A stretch of 56,600 nt of DNA from JBDKTH01 sp964558295. Lineage in GTDB: Bacteria; Planctomycetota; Planctomycetia; Pirellulales; Thermoguttaceae. The stretch is taken from assembly GCA_964558295.1 (NCBI GenBank), contig CAZLDQ010000006.1:1-56600 (forward strand), written 5' to 3'. A program made the translations under genes and the position numbers. Under the pieces are notes generated by a model. That model was given only the letters and a program-made list of their open reading frames with translations, was not told the origin of the DNA and made no database searches. Shown here piece after piece: positions 26,621 to 34,678 of this stretch; position 1 is the first letter of the stretch; the number at the start of each line of letters is the position of its first letter.

Positions 26621-29600
26621 ATGGCAAAGCGGCGTTCCAAGCGGCTGAACCTGAAAGTGGCCCTCCTGCTGCCGATCGTTCTCGCGATTCTCGCCGGCGC
26701 GGTCTATGGCCTGCACGAGTATCAGGTCGGCCGTACCGCCCGCAAAATGCTTAATCGGGCCAAACAGGCCGAAGCCGATGGCAAGCTCGACGACGCCATC
26801 CACTATTACGAGTACTACCTGCGCTACGACCCGAAGCAGGATGAGGTCTTCACCACGTTGGCCCTTCTATTGGCCACGCAAGCCGAAAAGACGACCAATC
26901 GCCGTACGGTGGCCAACGCCTACCAACGGCTCGAAGCGGCGGCCATTCGCGCGCCGGACAATCTCGACGTGATTCGCCGTCTGGCCGATCTCAGCCTGCG
27001 CACGGGCCAGTACCAGACGGCCACCGAACACCTGCGCCGCTTAATCAAACAGTTTCCCAAAGAAGCCGCACTGGTTGTCAAGCTAGGACGCTGCCAGATC
27101 GCCAGCGAGCATTATCGCGACGCCACAGCCTCGTTCCAGGCGGCCATTGCCCAGGATCCCAGCCAGATCGAAGCTTACGTCATCTTGGCGTCGCTTTTGC
27201 GGGAAAAACTCGACGACCGCGACGGCGCCGATGCGATCATGAACCAGATGGTCATGGCGAATCCCGCCTCGCCGCAAGCCTACATCGAGCGGGCTCGCTA
27301 CTGGAAGGTCGCCGCAAAATCCCAAGAAGCCGAGGCCGACCTGGCCACCGCCTTGGAGAAGGGGCCCAACGATCGCCAAGTCTTGCTGACCGCCGCCCAG
27401 TTTGCCCTCGACGCACGCGACGCCGACAAGGCCAAGGAATATCTCCAAAAGGCCGACCGCCTTTTTCCCAATGATACGGAGCTCCAACTGGCGATGGCCG
27501 AGTTGTATCGCGTGCAGAACGATACGACGAACTACCGCAAGTATCAAGAGCAAGCCCTGGCCAAGTCGAATGATCCGTTGGCTCTGGCTCAAATGGCCGA
27601 GGCGCAACTGGCCACCAAGGACCTCGAAGCTGTGCGTGCCACGATGGCCCGCATGAAGCAGGCCGGTTACTCTCCCGAATTCCGCGACTACATCGAGGCT
27701 CGTATCCTGATAGTGGAAGGAAAGTTCCGGGAAGCGGCCACGCTGTTGGAACGTCTGCGTCCCCGGTTTGCCAGCGCATCCCAAATGGCCCTCCAGATCG
27801 ACCTGCAGCTAGGCGCCTGCTATGAACAGTTGCGGCTTCCGGCGCAGCAATTGGAGGCTTTCCAACGTGCACTGACCGCCGAGCCCTCGTCGCGTGTGGC
27901 ACGGATCGGCTATGCGTCGGCCCTCTTGCGCACCGGCAAGGCGATGCAAGCGTTGGCGGAGTATCGCAAGCTGGAACAAGCAATGGGTACCGAAGAGTTT
28001 CTCAAGGTGCCCGGCCTGCGCAACGCGCTGTTCCAGTTGCTCTTGATTCGGAATGCCCAGCTTCCCAAAGACAAACGCAACTGGGAGGAGGCCGAAACAT
28101 TGCTGGCCAAGGCCGACCAAGCTGGTCACCTCACGCCGGCCGAACGTACACTCCGGCAGGCCGAACTGGCAGCCCATAAAGGACAACTCCAGCAGGCCAA
28201 GGAACTGCTCACCGCCGCACAGAAAGAGAATCCCAAGGAGCTCAGCTTGTGGACGACCTTGGCTAATGTGACGACGGCCGCCGAAGGCCCCCAGGCGGCC
28301 CTGGCCGTGCTTGACGCCGCCGGCAAAGCCGCCGGTAACAGCATGCTCCTGGAATTGATGCGGGTCAACCTGGCCGTCCGTCTGGGAGGCCAGAAAGGCA
28401 AACCGGTCCTTGCCGCCGTGGAATCGCGGGCCGTCCAGCTTCCTGAAGCTGAACGGCCTGTGGTCTGGCAGGCCTTGGGGGCGAGCTATTATCGGCTGCT
28501 AGACCGTACGAAGACCAAGGAGATGTGGACCAAGTTGGCGGCCGCGAGGCCCACGGATGTATCTGTCCGCCTGACACTCTTCGATCTGGCCCGCGAAGCC
28601 AACGATGAGACGGGAATGGGCGAGGCGGCCGAAGCGATCAAGAAGCTGCTGGGCCCGCGGAGCGCCGAATCGTATTACTGCGAAATCTCGCGTCTGGTCT
28701 GGCAGGTACAGCACCAAAAGGCGAAGGTGGCCGTACTCGAAGGAGCACGCAAGCAGCTCACGACGGCCCTGGAGTTGCGGCCCACCTGGCACGAACTCCC
28801 ACGGCTGGAAGCCGAGATCGCCATGCTGGAGAATCGCCTCGACGACGCCATTGTCTCGTTCCAGCGGGCCAATGAACTCGGCAAGTTGAGCCCCGTTTAT
28901 CTCGGCCAATTGGCCCGACTTTTGTTCAGTCGGGGACGCTACAGCGAAGCCAAACTGGTCCTCGATCAGCTTAGCCCCGAGGAAACCTCGCCCACACTGG
29001 AAAAGATCGAGGCCGAGGTAGTCCAGCGGCTCGGCCAGACCGAGGAGGCGCTCAAGCTGGCCGCCGAAAGCGTGGCCGACTCGACCAAGGCCGTCGACTT
29101 CTTGTGGTACGGCCAATTGCTTGCCCGCGCCGACAAATCCGACGAAGCCGTCAAGGCGTTCCGCCGCGCGTTGGAACTTGATCCCAAGCTCCCCGAGGCC
29201 TATTTGGCGCTAGTGGGGCTTTTGGTAAAGACGAATCACGCATCGGACGCCGAGAAGCTGCTCTCCCAGGCACAGTCGAACCTGCCCGACGATCGCAAGC
29301 CGCTGGTTTTAGCCGAATGCTATCGACTTCTCGGGCAAACCAATCGTGCGGAGCAGTCGTACCAGAGCGCGTTGGCGAAGGAACCAGACAATCTGGCTCT
29401 CCTGCGGTTAATCGCCGAGTTCTACGTGCGCACCGGACGCACCGATGCGGCGAAAAAGAGCCTGGAGCAGCTTATGAAGGTAGCCCAGCGTGATCCGCAA
29501 GCGAACGAGGAGACGTTGTTTTGGGGACGGCGGCTGCTGGCCCAGGTCTTGGCCCAAAGCGGCGAATATGCGCAGTTGCAGCAGGCCCTGGCCTTGTTGA

Positions 29601-30880
29601 AAGAGAACACCACGCAAGGAAAGCTCGCTCCCCAGGATTTGCGGATTCAGGCGTTGATCTTGGCTCGCAGCAACGACCGCCAAGCCCGCTTGCAGGCGGT
29701 TTCCCTCTTGGAGGCCGCACAGTCGAGCGAAACGCCTCTGACCGCCGAGGAGCGGTTTATCCTGGCCCAACTCTACGACAAGGAAAACCGCTGGCACGAG
29801 TGCCGCGAGCTGATGCTGGAGTTGTTGACCGAGCATCCGAAAGAAACCCTCTATCTGGTGCAGTATATCCAGATGCTCACGGCCCACGACGCCTCGGCCG
29901 GCGAATTGGAGCTTTGGGTGAAGCGGCTCGAAGAGAACGATCCGGAGTCGGCCGTGACGAAGGTGACCAAGGCCCGGCTGTTGGCCAAGGCCGGCAAGAG
30001 TGACGAAGCCACACGTCTGCTGGAATCGCTGATTCCCCGCCCGACGCCCTTGGACAAAGTGGCCTACCTTCGGGACGTGGCGCTGCTGCTGGAAGAGATC
30101 AAGCAGGAGGAACCGGCTCGGAAGCTGTTGGTCGAGTTTGCCGAAAAGCATCCAGGCGGAAGCCTGGCACTGGCGGCCTTCCTCGGTCGCCACGGTCGGG
30201 CCCAAGAAGCTTTGGACCAATGTGAGATTGCGCTGAAGGAGATGCCGTTGGCCACGGTCCTCCCCACGGCGGTCAACGTGCTGCGAAGCCAGGGCGACAA
30301 GGCCCGGCCGGAGGATTTCCGCCGCGTCGAGACCTGGTTCGAAAGGGCCCTCAAGGACAAGACCGATTCCAAAGCGGTCCAGTTGCAGCTGGCCTCCCTC
30401 CGTGATCTTCAAGACCGCTACGACGAGCTGATCCAGATCTACCGCGACTTCCTCAAACGGGAAGACGTTTCGGATCGCGAACGGGCGGTGGTCTGGAACA
30501 ACTTGGCCTACGTGCTAGCCGGTAGCGGCACGAAGCTGCCCGAAGCGAAGCAGTTGATCGACCAGGCGATCGGCATTGCCGGTCCAACTCCCGAGATGCT
30601 CGATACCCGCGGCTTGGTGGCCTTAGCTAGTGGCAAGCCTCAAGAGGCGGCGGCCGACTTCCGCCAGTCGCTTGCCGACAGGCCTTCAGGGCTCAAACAG
30701 TTCCACTTGGCCCTGGCCCTGCTGGCCTCCGGCGATCGTACCGCCGCCCAGAACGCCTTGAAGGCGGCCCACGACACCCACCGATTGGTCCTCGACGAGG
30801 TGCCCAAGCTGGAACGGGATAAATATCGTAAGCTTGTGGAGAGTCTGAAGGAAGAAGGAGGAAAGACGAAATCCAAATGA
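26621..30880 (+). CDS. Large membrane-anchored tetratricopeptide-repeat protein
   Basis: A 1419-residue protein. Residues about 9-29 are a transmembrane anchor after a basic KRRSKRLNLK start. The rest is almost wholly helical TPR repeats (for example ALELDPKLPEAYLALVGLL and ALAKEPDNLALLRLIAEFY). TPR arrays are protein-docking scaffolds; the partner is unknown. In planctomycetes similar proteins occur with exosortase or secretion systems, but none is seen here. The Shine-Dalgarno site is weak. The stop codon is supplied by the first bases of a dispersed palindromic repeat, so the true ancestral C-terminus may have differed. Confidence 0.8.
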   Translation: MAKRRSKRLNLKVALLLPIVLAILAGAVYGLHEYQVGRTARKMLNRAKQAEADGKLDDAIHYYEYYLRYDPKQDEVFTTLALLLATQAEKTTNRRTVANAYQRLEAAAIRAPDNLDVIRRLADLSLRTGQYQTATEHLRRLIKQFPKEAALVVKLGRCQIASEHYRDATASFQAAIAQDPSQIEAYVILASLLREKLDDRDGADAIMNQMVMANPASPQAYIERARYWKVAAKSQEAEADLATALEKGPNDRQVLLTAAQFALDARDADKAKEYLQKADRLFPNDTELQLAMAELYRVQNDTTNYRKYQEQALAKSNDPLALAQMAEAQLATKDLEAVRATMARMKQAGYSPEFRDYIEARILIVEGKFREAATLLERLRPRFASASQMALQIDLQLGACYEQLRLPAQQLEAFQRALTAEPSSRVARIGYASALLRTGKAMQALAEYRKLEQAMGTEEFLKVPGLRNALFQLLLIRNAQLPKDKRNWEEAETLLAKADQAGHLTPAERTLRQAELAAHKGQLQQAKELLTAAQKENPKELSLWTTLANVTTAAEGPQAALAVLDAAGKAAGNSMLLELMRVNLAVRLGGQKGKPVLAAVESRAVQLPEAERPVVWQALGASYYRLLDRTKTKEMWTKLAAARPTDVSVRLTLFDLAREANDETGMGEAAEAIKKLLGPRSAESYYCEISRLVWQVQHQKAKVAVLEGARKQLTTALELRPTWHELPRLEAEIAMLENRLDDAIVSFQRANELGKLSPVYLGQLARLLFSRGRYSEAKLVLDQLSPEETSPTLEKIEAEVVQRLGQTEEALKLAAESVADSTKAVDFLWYGQLLARADKSDEAVKAFRRALELDPKLPEAYLALVGLLVKTNHASDAEKLLSQAQSNLPDDRKPLVLAECYRLLGQTNRAEQSYQSALAKEPDNLALLRLIAEFYVRTGRTDAAKKSLEQLMKVAQRDPQANEETLFWGRRLLAQVLAQSGEYAQLQQALALLKENTTQGKLAPQDLRIQALILARSNDRQARLQAVSLLEAAQSSETPLTAEERFILAQLYDKENRWHECRELMLELLTEHPKETLYLVQYIQMLTAHDASAGELELWVKRLEENDPESAVTKVTKARLLAKAGKSDEATRLLESLIPRPTPLDKVAYLRDVALLLEEIKQEEPARKLLVEFAEKHPGGSLALAAFLGRHGRAQEALDQCEIALKEMPLATVLPTAVNVLRSQGDKARPEDFRRVETWFERALKDKTDSKAVQLQLASLRDLQDRYDELIQIYRDFLKREDVSDRERAVVWNNLAYVLAGSGTKLPEAKQLIDQAIGIAGPTPEMLDTRGLVALASGKPQEAAADFRQSLADRPSGLKQFHLALALLASGDRTAAQNALKAAHDTHRLVLDEVPKLERDKYRKLVESLKEEGGKTKSK

Positions 30881-30882
30881 CG

Positions 30883-30996
30883 AAGGAATGACGAATATCG
30901 AAGCACGAAGAATCCTCCGGCTTGTTTGGTCGCCCCCTTCGTGCTTCGTCCTTGGGATGTCCTTCGTCATGGGTGCTTCGACATTCGTCATTCCTT
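30883..30996. repeat. Palindromic repeat, family B copy 1
   Basis: Outer arms 30883-30906 and 30973-30996 (24 bp, one mismatch; core AAGGAATGACGAA) and perfect inner arms 30899-30910 / 30937-30948 (CGAAGCACGAAG). It follows the TPR stop codon at once and extends into the leader of the next gene. A related copy is at 55.2 kb. Confidence 0.65.
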
Positions 30997-31039
30997 TGAC
31001 CTTTCCCATTTCTACCGACCAACACGGTACGAGAACCCC

Positions 31040-31318
31040 ATGGCCAACGACACCAATTGGAAACAGTTCTTCCTCACTTGGGCTCCGGAACTGCCGCGGC
31101 GTGGCATCTTGGTGACCACGTTTGGCGAGCAGCTTCCCTTCTCCAATTTCCTGACCAGTGAGGCGATGCTCTTTTTGGAACGTACGAACCCCGACTCCCT
31201 GGGCGCCCGGGCGATGCTGCTGCCCTACGATGCGATTGCTGCCGTCAAAATGACCGAGGTCGTCAAAGCCAAGACGCTGCGTGAGGCCGGCTTCAGCGGT
31301 CCGATGCCCAAGACGTGA
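31040..31318 (+). CDS. Small conserved hypothetical protein
   Basis: A 92-residue cytoplasmic protein starting MANDTNWKQFFLTWAPELP, with RRGILVTTFGEQLPFSNFL and LLPYDAIAAVKMTEVVK segments. No known catalytic motif. I recall similar short proteins in planctomycetes, which supports it being real, but no function. The ATG is the first codon of the conserved part; the frame upstream runs through repeat DNA. It precedes the alpha-toroid gene by 101 bases on the same strand. Confidence 0.65.
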   Translation: MANDTNWKQFFLTWAPELPRRGILVTTFGEQLPFSNFLTSEAMLFLERTNPDSLGARAMLLPYDAIAAVKMTEVVKAKTLREAGFSGPMPKT

Positions 31319-31419
31319 CGCTTGACATGCCCCTTGCTTCGCCATATATAGCAACATTGGGGGCGGTCGTGCGTTGGCTGCTCCCTGCGGGCGAAGAGAT
31401 GCTGCGAAGGGGGGGGTAT

Positions 31420-33234
31420 ATGGCTGAGCTGTTGGATCCGTACTATCAGTGGTTGGGGATTCCACCGAAGGATCAACCGCCCCATCACTACCGGCTGCTG
31501 GGGCTGGAATTGTTCGAGGCCAATCCAGCAGTCATTGAAAATGCGGCCGATCAACGCATGGCCCATGTGCGCACCTTTCAGATTGGCCGGCATGCCGAAT
31601 GGTCGCAGCGAATTCTCAACGAGCTGGCGGCGGCGAAGATCTGTCTGCTCAATCCGGAAAAAAAGGCGGCCTACGATCATGCCCTGCAGCAATTGCTGGC
31701 CGCGTCCCTCCCCGTGGCGAGTCCTGTGACGACTCCGGCTGCAAGTCCTGTGGCGAGCCCCGTGCCGGTCGTCGTCACAACGTCCGACTTGCTCGCCGAG
31801 CGTCTGGTGGTCCGGCGCCGCCGCTCGTCCTGGCTGGTCGCTTTAGGCATCACCATCCTGGTGGTCTGTTGCGGCGTGGCCCTTGCTCTGATGATGAGTC
31901 AAGACAGTCCCCAGGCACATCGCCCCAAGGCAAAACCTCGCCGTCCGGTGATCGACGAAACGGTAGACACTCCTACGCAGTCTGACGCCGAATCACAAAC
32001 CTCACCAGTTGCGCGCAACACCGAGACGGTGGGAGAGAGTCTGTCACCCGACCGTCAGGACTCATTTCCGACCAGCCGGATGAGGCGACTTCAGACACAG
32101 GCAAAACTGCCGGCAGAGCCGTTGACGAATCCGGAGGAGCCCACGGAGTCTCAAAGCGTCCCGTCAACATCCCCGCCCGGCGACATGAGACCACCGGAGG
32201 TTGTGGACGTCTCACCTGTCTTACCCGCCTCGCCCCGAACGCCCCCACTGTCTGTGGGAATGGGCGAACAAACGCCGAAGGCGGCGCTGGCCCGGGGGTT
32301 GAAGTGGCTGGCGGCCAACCAGCACCCGGACGGAAGCTGGTCATTCCAAACAGAGCCGAACCCCGGGTGCTCTCCACAGACGATGGCGGCCACGGCCATG
32401 GCCTTGTTGCCGTTTCTCCGTACCGACAACACCCACGAAACGGGAGAATATCGCAAACAGGTCGGGCGGGGCTTGGAGTACCTTTGCACCCGGGGGCAAC
32501 TGCGGCCGGCCGGGATGGATCTGCGCGGTAGTAATGTGGAATACGGGATGTACGCCCAAGCGCTGGCTACGATTGCCCTCTGTCAGGCTTACCTCCAAAC
32601 CAAAGACCGGAAGTTGCGTAACCACGCCCAACTGGCCGTCAACTTCATCGTCGAAGCCCAAGATCCCAAGGGGGGCGGATGGCGCTATGAGCCGCGTCAA
32701 CGCGGCGATACCTCGGTCCTTGGCTGGCAGATGACCGCCCTGGCTTCGGCCCGTGAGGCCAAACTCAAAGTCCCTCAGGTGACGCTCGCCCGGGCAGCCC
32801 TCTATCTCAACTCAGTGCAATCGGAGAACGGCCGGGCCTACGGCTACGAGGCCCCAGGCCGCGGTACCCCGGCAATGACGGCCATCGGACTGCTTTCCCG
32901 TGCCTGGCTCGGCTGGGATCGCAACACCCCAGCCTTGCGCGATGGCGTCCAAGCCATCGTCGCCCAAGGCCCGTCCGACGACGTTTACTTCAACTTCTAC
33001 GCTACGCGTTTGCTCGCGATCTGGGGGCAGGCGGCAAACGCATCCCCCGAAGATCGGCAACAATGGATTGCCTGGAAAGAGCAACTCCAGCCCCGGATTC
33101 TCAATTCCCAAGAACTCACAGGCAACGCAGAAGGGAGCTGGTTCATGGGGAGTGGCTTGGTCAACAAGTACGCCGGACGCCTGGGGGTGACTTCGCTGAC
33201 GTTGATCATTCTGACCTTAACGGCTGCGGACTAA
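31420..33234 (+). CDS. Membrane protein with planctomycete J-like N-domain and prenyltransferase-like alpha-toroid
   Basis: A 604-residue protein in three parts. Residues 1-95 hold a domain (YYQWLGIPPKDQPPHHYRLL, ending KKAAYDHAL) that in planctomycetes is often attached to Ser/Thr kinases and resembles a short J-like helical domain. A proline-rich linker, a transmembrane segment (about 144-166, WLVALGITILVVCCGVALAL) and a disordered Ser/Pro region follow. From about 290 to the end is a squalene-cyclase/prenyltransferase-type alpha-toroid (LKWLAANQHPDGSWSF, AQDPKGGGWRY). No catalytic DxDD motif is seen, so it may be a binding domain. Start is ATG at 31420 preceded by a G-rich ribosome-binding site. 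Confidence 0.75.
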   Translation: MAELLDPYYQWLGIPPKDQPPHHYRLLGLELFEANPAVIENAADQRMAHVRTFQIGRHAEWSQRILNELAAAKICLLNPEKKAAYDHALQQLLAASLPVASPVTTPAASPVASPVPVVVTTSDLLAERLVVRRRRSSWLVALGITILVVCCGVALALMMSQDSPQAHRPKAKPRRPVIDETVDTPTQSDAESQTSPVARNTETVGESLSPDRQDSFPTSRMRRLQTQAKLPAEPLTNPEEPTESQSVPSTSPPGDMRPPEVVDVSPVLPASPRTPPLSVGMGEQTPKAALARGLKWLAANQHPDGSWSFQTEPNPGCSPQTMAATAMALLPFLRTDNTHETGEYRKQVGRGLEYLCTRGQLRPAGMDLRGSNVEYGMYAQALATIALCQAYLQTKDRKLRNHAQLAVNFIVEAQDPKGGGWRYEPRQRGDTSVLGWQMTALASAREAKLKVPQVTLARAALYLNSVQSENGRAYGYEAPGRGTPAMTAIGLLSRAWLGWDRNTPALRDGVQAIVAQGPSDDVYFNFYATRLLAIWGQAANASPEDRQQWIAWKEQLQPRILNSQELTGNAEGSWFMGSGLVNKYAGRLGVTSLTLIILTLTAAD

Positions 33235-33276
33235 GAGTCCTCGCCAGCGTCCTCAGGGGGTAACCAGTAACGGACG

Positions 33277-33345
33277 CTGCAGAACGCCCTCGGTGGCGTT
33301 CCGGGCGATGGAGACGACGGACCACCAGGGAGGGCGTTTCCTACA
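33277..33345. repeat. Palindromic repeat, family A copy 3
   Basis: CTGCAGAACGCCCTC (33277) opens and GGGCGTTTCCTACA (33332-33345) closes, an imperfect inverted repeat with GTGGCGTTCC and GAGACGACGGA inside, as in copies 1 and 2. TTTTCGACAGACC downstream (33369) resembles the outer motif of copy 2. It lies in the 428-bp gene-free stretch 33235-33662, where I see nothing else certain. Confidence 0.55.
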
Positions 33346-33662
33346 AATTCGCGTTTCCTACCGGTTCTTTTCGACAGACCTCATCGGGGTGGCCGTAAAT
33401 CGCCATCTCCTTCCCCCCGCCTGTCGATGTTCACTTTATGAAACAGTTCATCGGGCGGCATGTTCCGCTCTCTACACAGTAGGACAGGACCGGCCAGGAC
33501 CGTCGCCTGTCGGCATTTCTCCGATGTGTATGGCAGCAAAGGTGTTACGACGAAGACCTAACCTCCTCGCCGCTTTTGCACCGACTTGGCGCAGTTTGTG
33601 CTTACCTAGACTATCGCATCGATTGTATCGAGAGTTATCGTTCCGTCTTTGGGATAAGCACC

Positions 33663-33935
33663 ATGAAGAGTCTGCGTCACACGAGGAGTCGAATCGGTCG
33701 CCATCGCGGGATCCTCACGTTTGAGTGGATTCTGTTGATTTCGCTGTTGGTGATCGGGATTATCGGCGGGCTCTCGGCGATCCGCAATTCGCTACTTAGT
33801 GAACTGAACGATCTGGATGAGTGCATCCAGCAGCTAAACACGAGCGGCTCCAAGACGAAGACCACAAGTGCCTTGGAGGCTGAGTCCCTGCTGAACACGG
33901 GGGGGGCCTGGTGGGAAAGAACGTCGGAGAATTGA
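33663..33935 (+). CDS. Small prepilin-like protein
   Basis: A 90-residue protein. A basic leader (MKSLRHTRSRIGRHR) ends at G, followed by ILTFEWILLISLLVIG, a hydrophobic helix with Glu at +5 after the likely cleavage site. That is the class III (type IV pilin-like) signal pattern. The rest is acidic and helical (NDLDECIQQLN). I recall this 'GxLTFEW' type as recurrent in planctomycetes; its function is unknown. Weak ribosome-binding site. A strong terminator-like hairpin follows 62 bases after the stop. Confidence 0.6.
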   Translation: MKSLRHTRSRIGRHRGILTFEWILLISLLVIGIIGGLSAIRNSLLSELNDLDECIQQLNTSGSKTKTTSALEAESLLNTGGAWWERTSEN

Positions 33936-33996
33936 CTTCCAGGACGTCTTTTCGACCGTTTTTGCCGAACACAACGATTTCGCATCTCACGCCATC

Positions 33997-34033
33997 GGGC
34001 CGGAATAGCAATCCTTCTTGGCAATTCCGGCCC
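33997..34033 (+). terminator. Intrinsic terminator-like hairpin after the prepilin-like gene
   Basis: GGGCCGGAAT (33997-34006) pairs perfectly with ATTCCGGCCC (34024-34033), followed by a moderately T-rich stretch (TTTCTTGTG). Confidence 0.6.
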
Positions 34034-34046
34034 GCTCCATTTCTTG

Positions 34047-34065
34047 TGCTATATTCATATATGAA
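34047..34065 (+). promoter_or_regulatory. Extended -10 promoter with overlapping palindromic operator
   Basis: TGCTATATT (34047-34055) fits an extended -10 element. The perfect 12-bp palindrome TTCATATATGAA (34054-34065) starts at its 3' edge, where a repressor dimer would block initiation. It lies 138 bases before the DUF3467 gene; no clear -35. Confidence 0.45.
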
Positions 34066-34131
34066 GCTTTCCGGATTGGTCGCCTCCTCCAGAGTGAAGG
34101 TGGCGAACGGAAGGGGCATTTCAGCATTTCT

Positions 34132-34175
34132 GCCGAACGTATTCGGCCAGCGGCACTCGCCCCGTGCCGGTTTTT
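34132..34175 (+). terminator. Tandem hairpins and T-run in the DUF3467 leader (attenuator or small RNA end)
   Basis: GCCGAA/TTCGGC (34132-34147) is followed by CGGCAC (34151-34156) pairing with GTGCCG (34164-34169) and then GTTTTT. This is an intrinsic-terminator form placed between a candidate promoter and the ribosome-binding site of the next gene. Confidence 0.5.
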
Positions 34176-34202
34176 CTGTACGCCTGAGAAAGGGAGGAAT
34201 TC

Positions 34203-34595
34203 GTGGCTAAGTCAGACGACACCCCAGAACAAGTCCAGAACGCCGCCCCGGAAGGACAGGAGGCCCAGCCGCAGGCTCAGCAGCCGCAGCGGATGCAAGT
34301 CCAGATCGACGACTCGAAGGCCATTGCTTGCTACGCCAATTTCTGCCGCGTGACAGGCACCCCGGAAGAGTTGATTATCGACTTCGGGCTCAACCCACAA
34401 CCGGTCGGCGTGCCGACGCAACCGATCCCGGTCACCCAGCGGATCATCACCAATTTCTACACCGCCAAGCGCATGCTGCACGCCCTGCAATTGACCGTGC
34501 AGCGTCACGAGGCGACCTTCGGCGTGCTGGAGATCGACGTGCAGCGTCGCGTCCGTCCTGGCCTGATGGCCCAGCAGCCCCGCCCCGCCCAGTAA
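34203..34595 (+). CDS. DUF3467 domain protein
   Basis: A 130-residue protein. Residues 1-35 are a Gln/Pro-rich, probably disordered head; the rest matches DUF3467, with YANFCRVTGTPEELIIDFG and ITNFYTAKRMLHALQLTVQRHE. The family is small, cytoplasmic and of unknown function. Start is GTG with GGGAGG upstream. It has a structured leader with an internal terminator-like element and its own terminator downstream, so it appears to be a single-gene unit. Confidence 0.85.
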   Translation: MAKSDDTPEQVQNAAPEGQEAQPQAQQPQRMQVQIDDSKAIACYANFCRVTGTPEELIIDFGLNPQPVGVPTQPIPVTQRIITNFYTAKRMLHALQLTVQRHEATFGVLEIDVQRRVRPGLMAQQPRPAQ

Positions 34596-34620
34596 GGCGT
34601 GGCCAATCTTTGACCGATCC

Positions 34621-34654
34621 GTGCCTGGAAGAGCCTTGGAGCTCTCCCAGGCAC
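34621..34654 (+). terminator. Terminator of the DUF3467 gene
   Basis: GTGCCTGG (34621-34628) pairs with CCAGGCAC (34647-34654), extended by AGAGC/GCTCT across one mismatch; a T-rich tail (GCTTGCTTTCTTG) follows, just before the next ribosome-binding site. Confidence 0.65.
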
Positions 34655-34678
34655 GCTTGCTTTCTTGAGGCGTCCACG

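Noticed and set aside
33612..33640. Cluster of ATCG cores before the prepilin-like gene, resembling the rex operator
   Set aside because: The cores are 5, 9 and 10 bp apart rather than 14, and no matching -35/-10 precedes them; probably chance.
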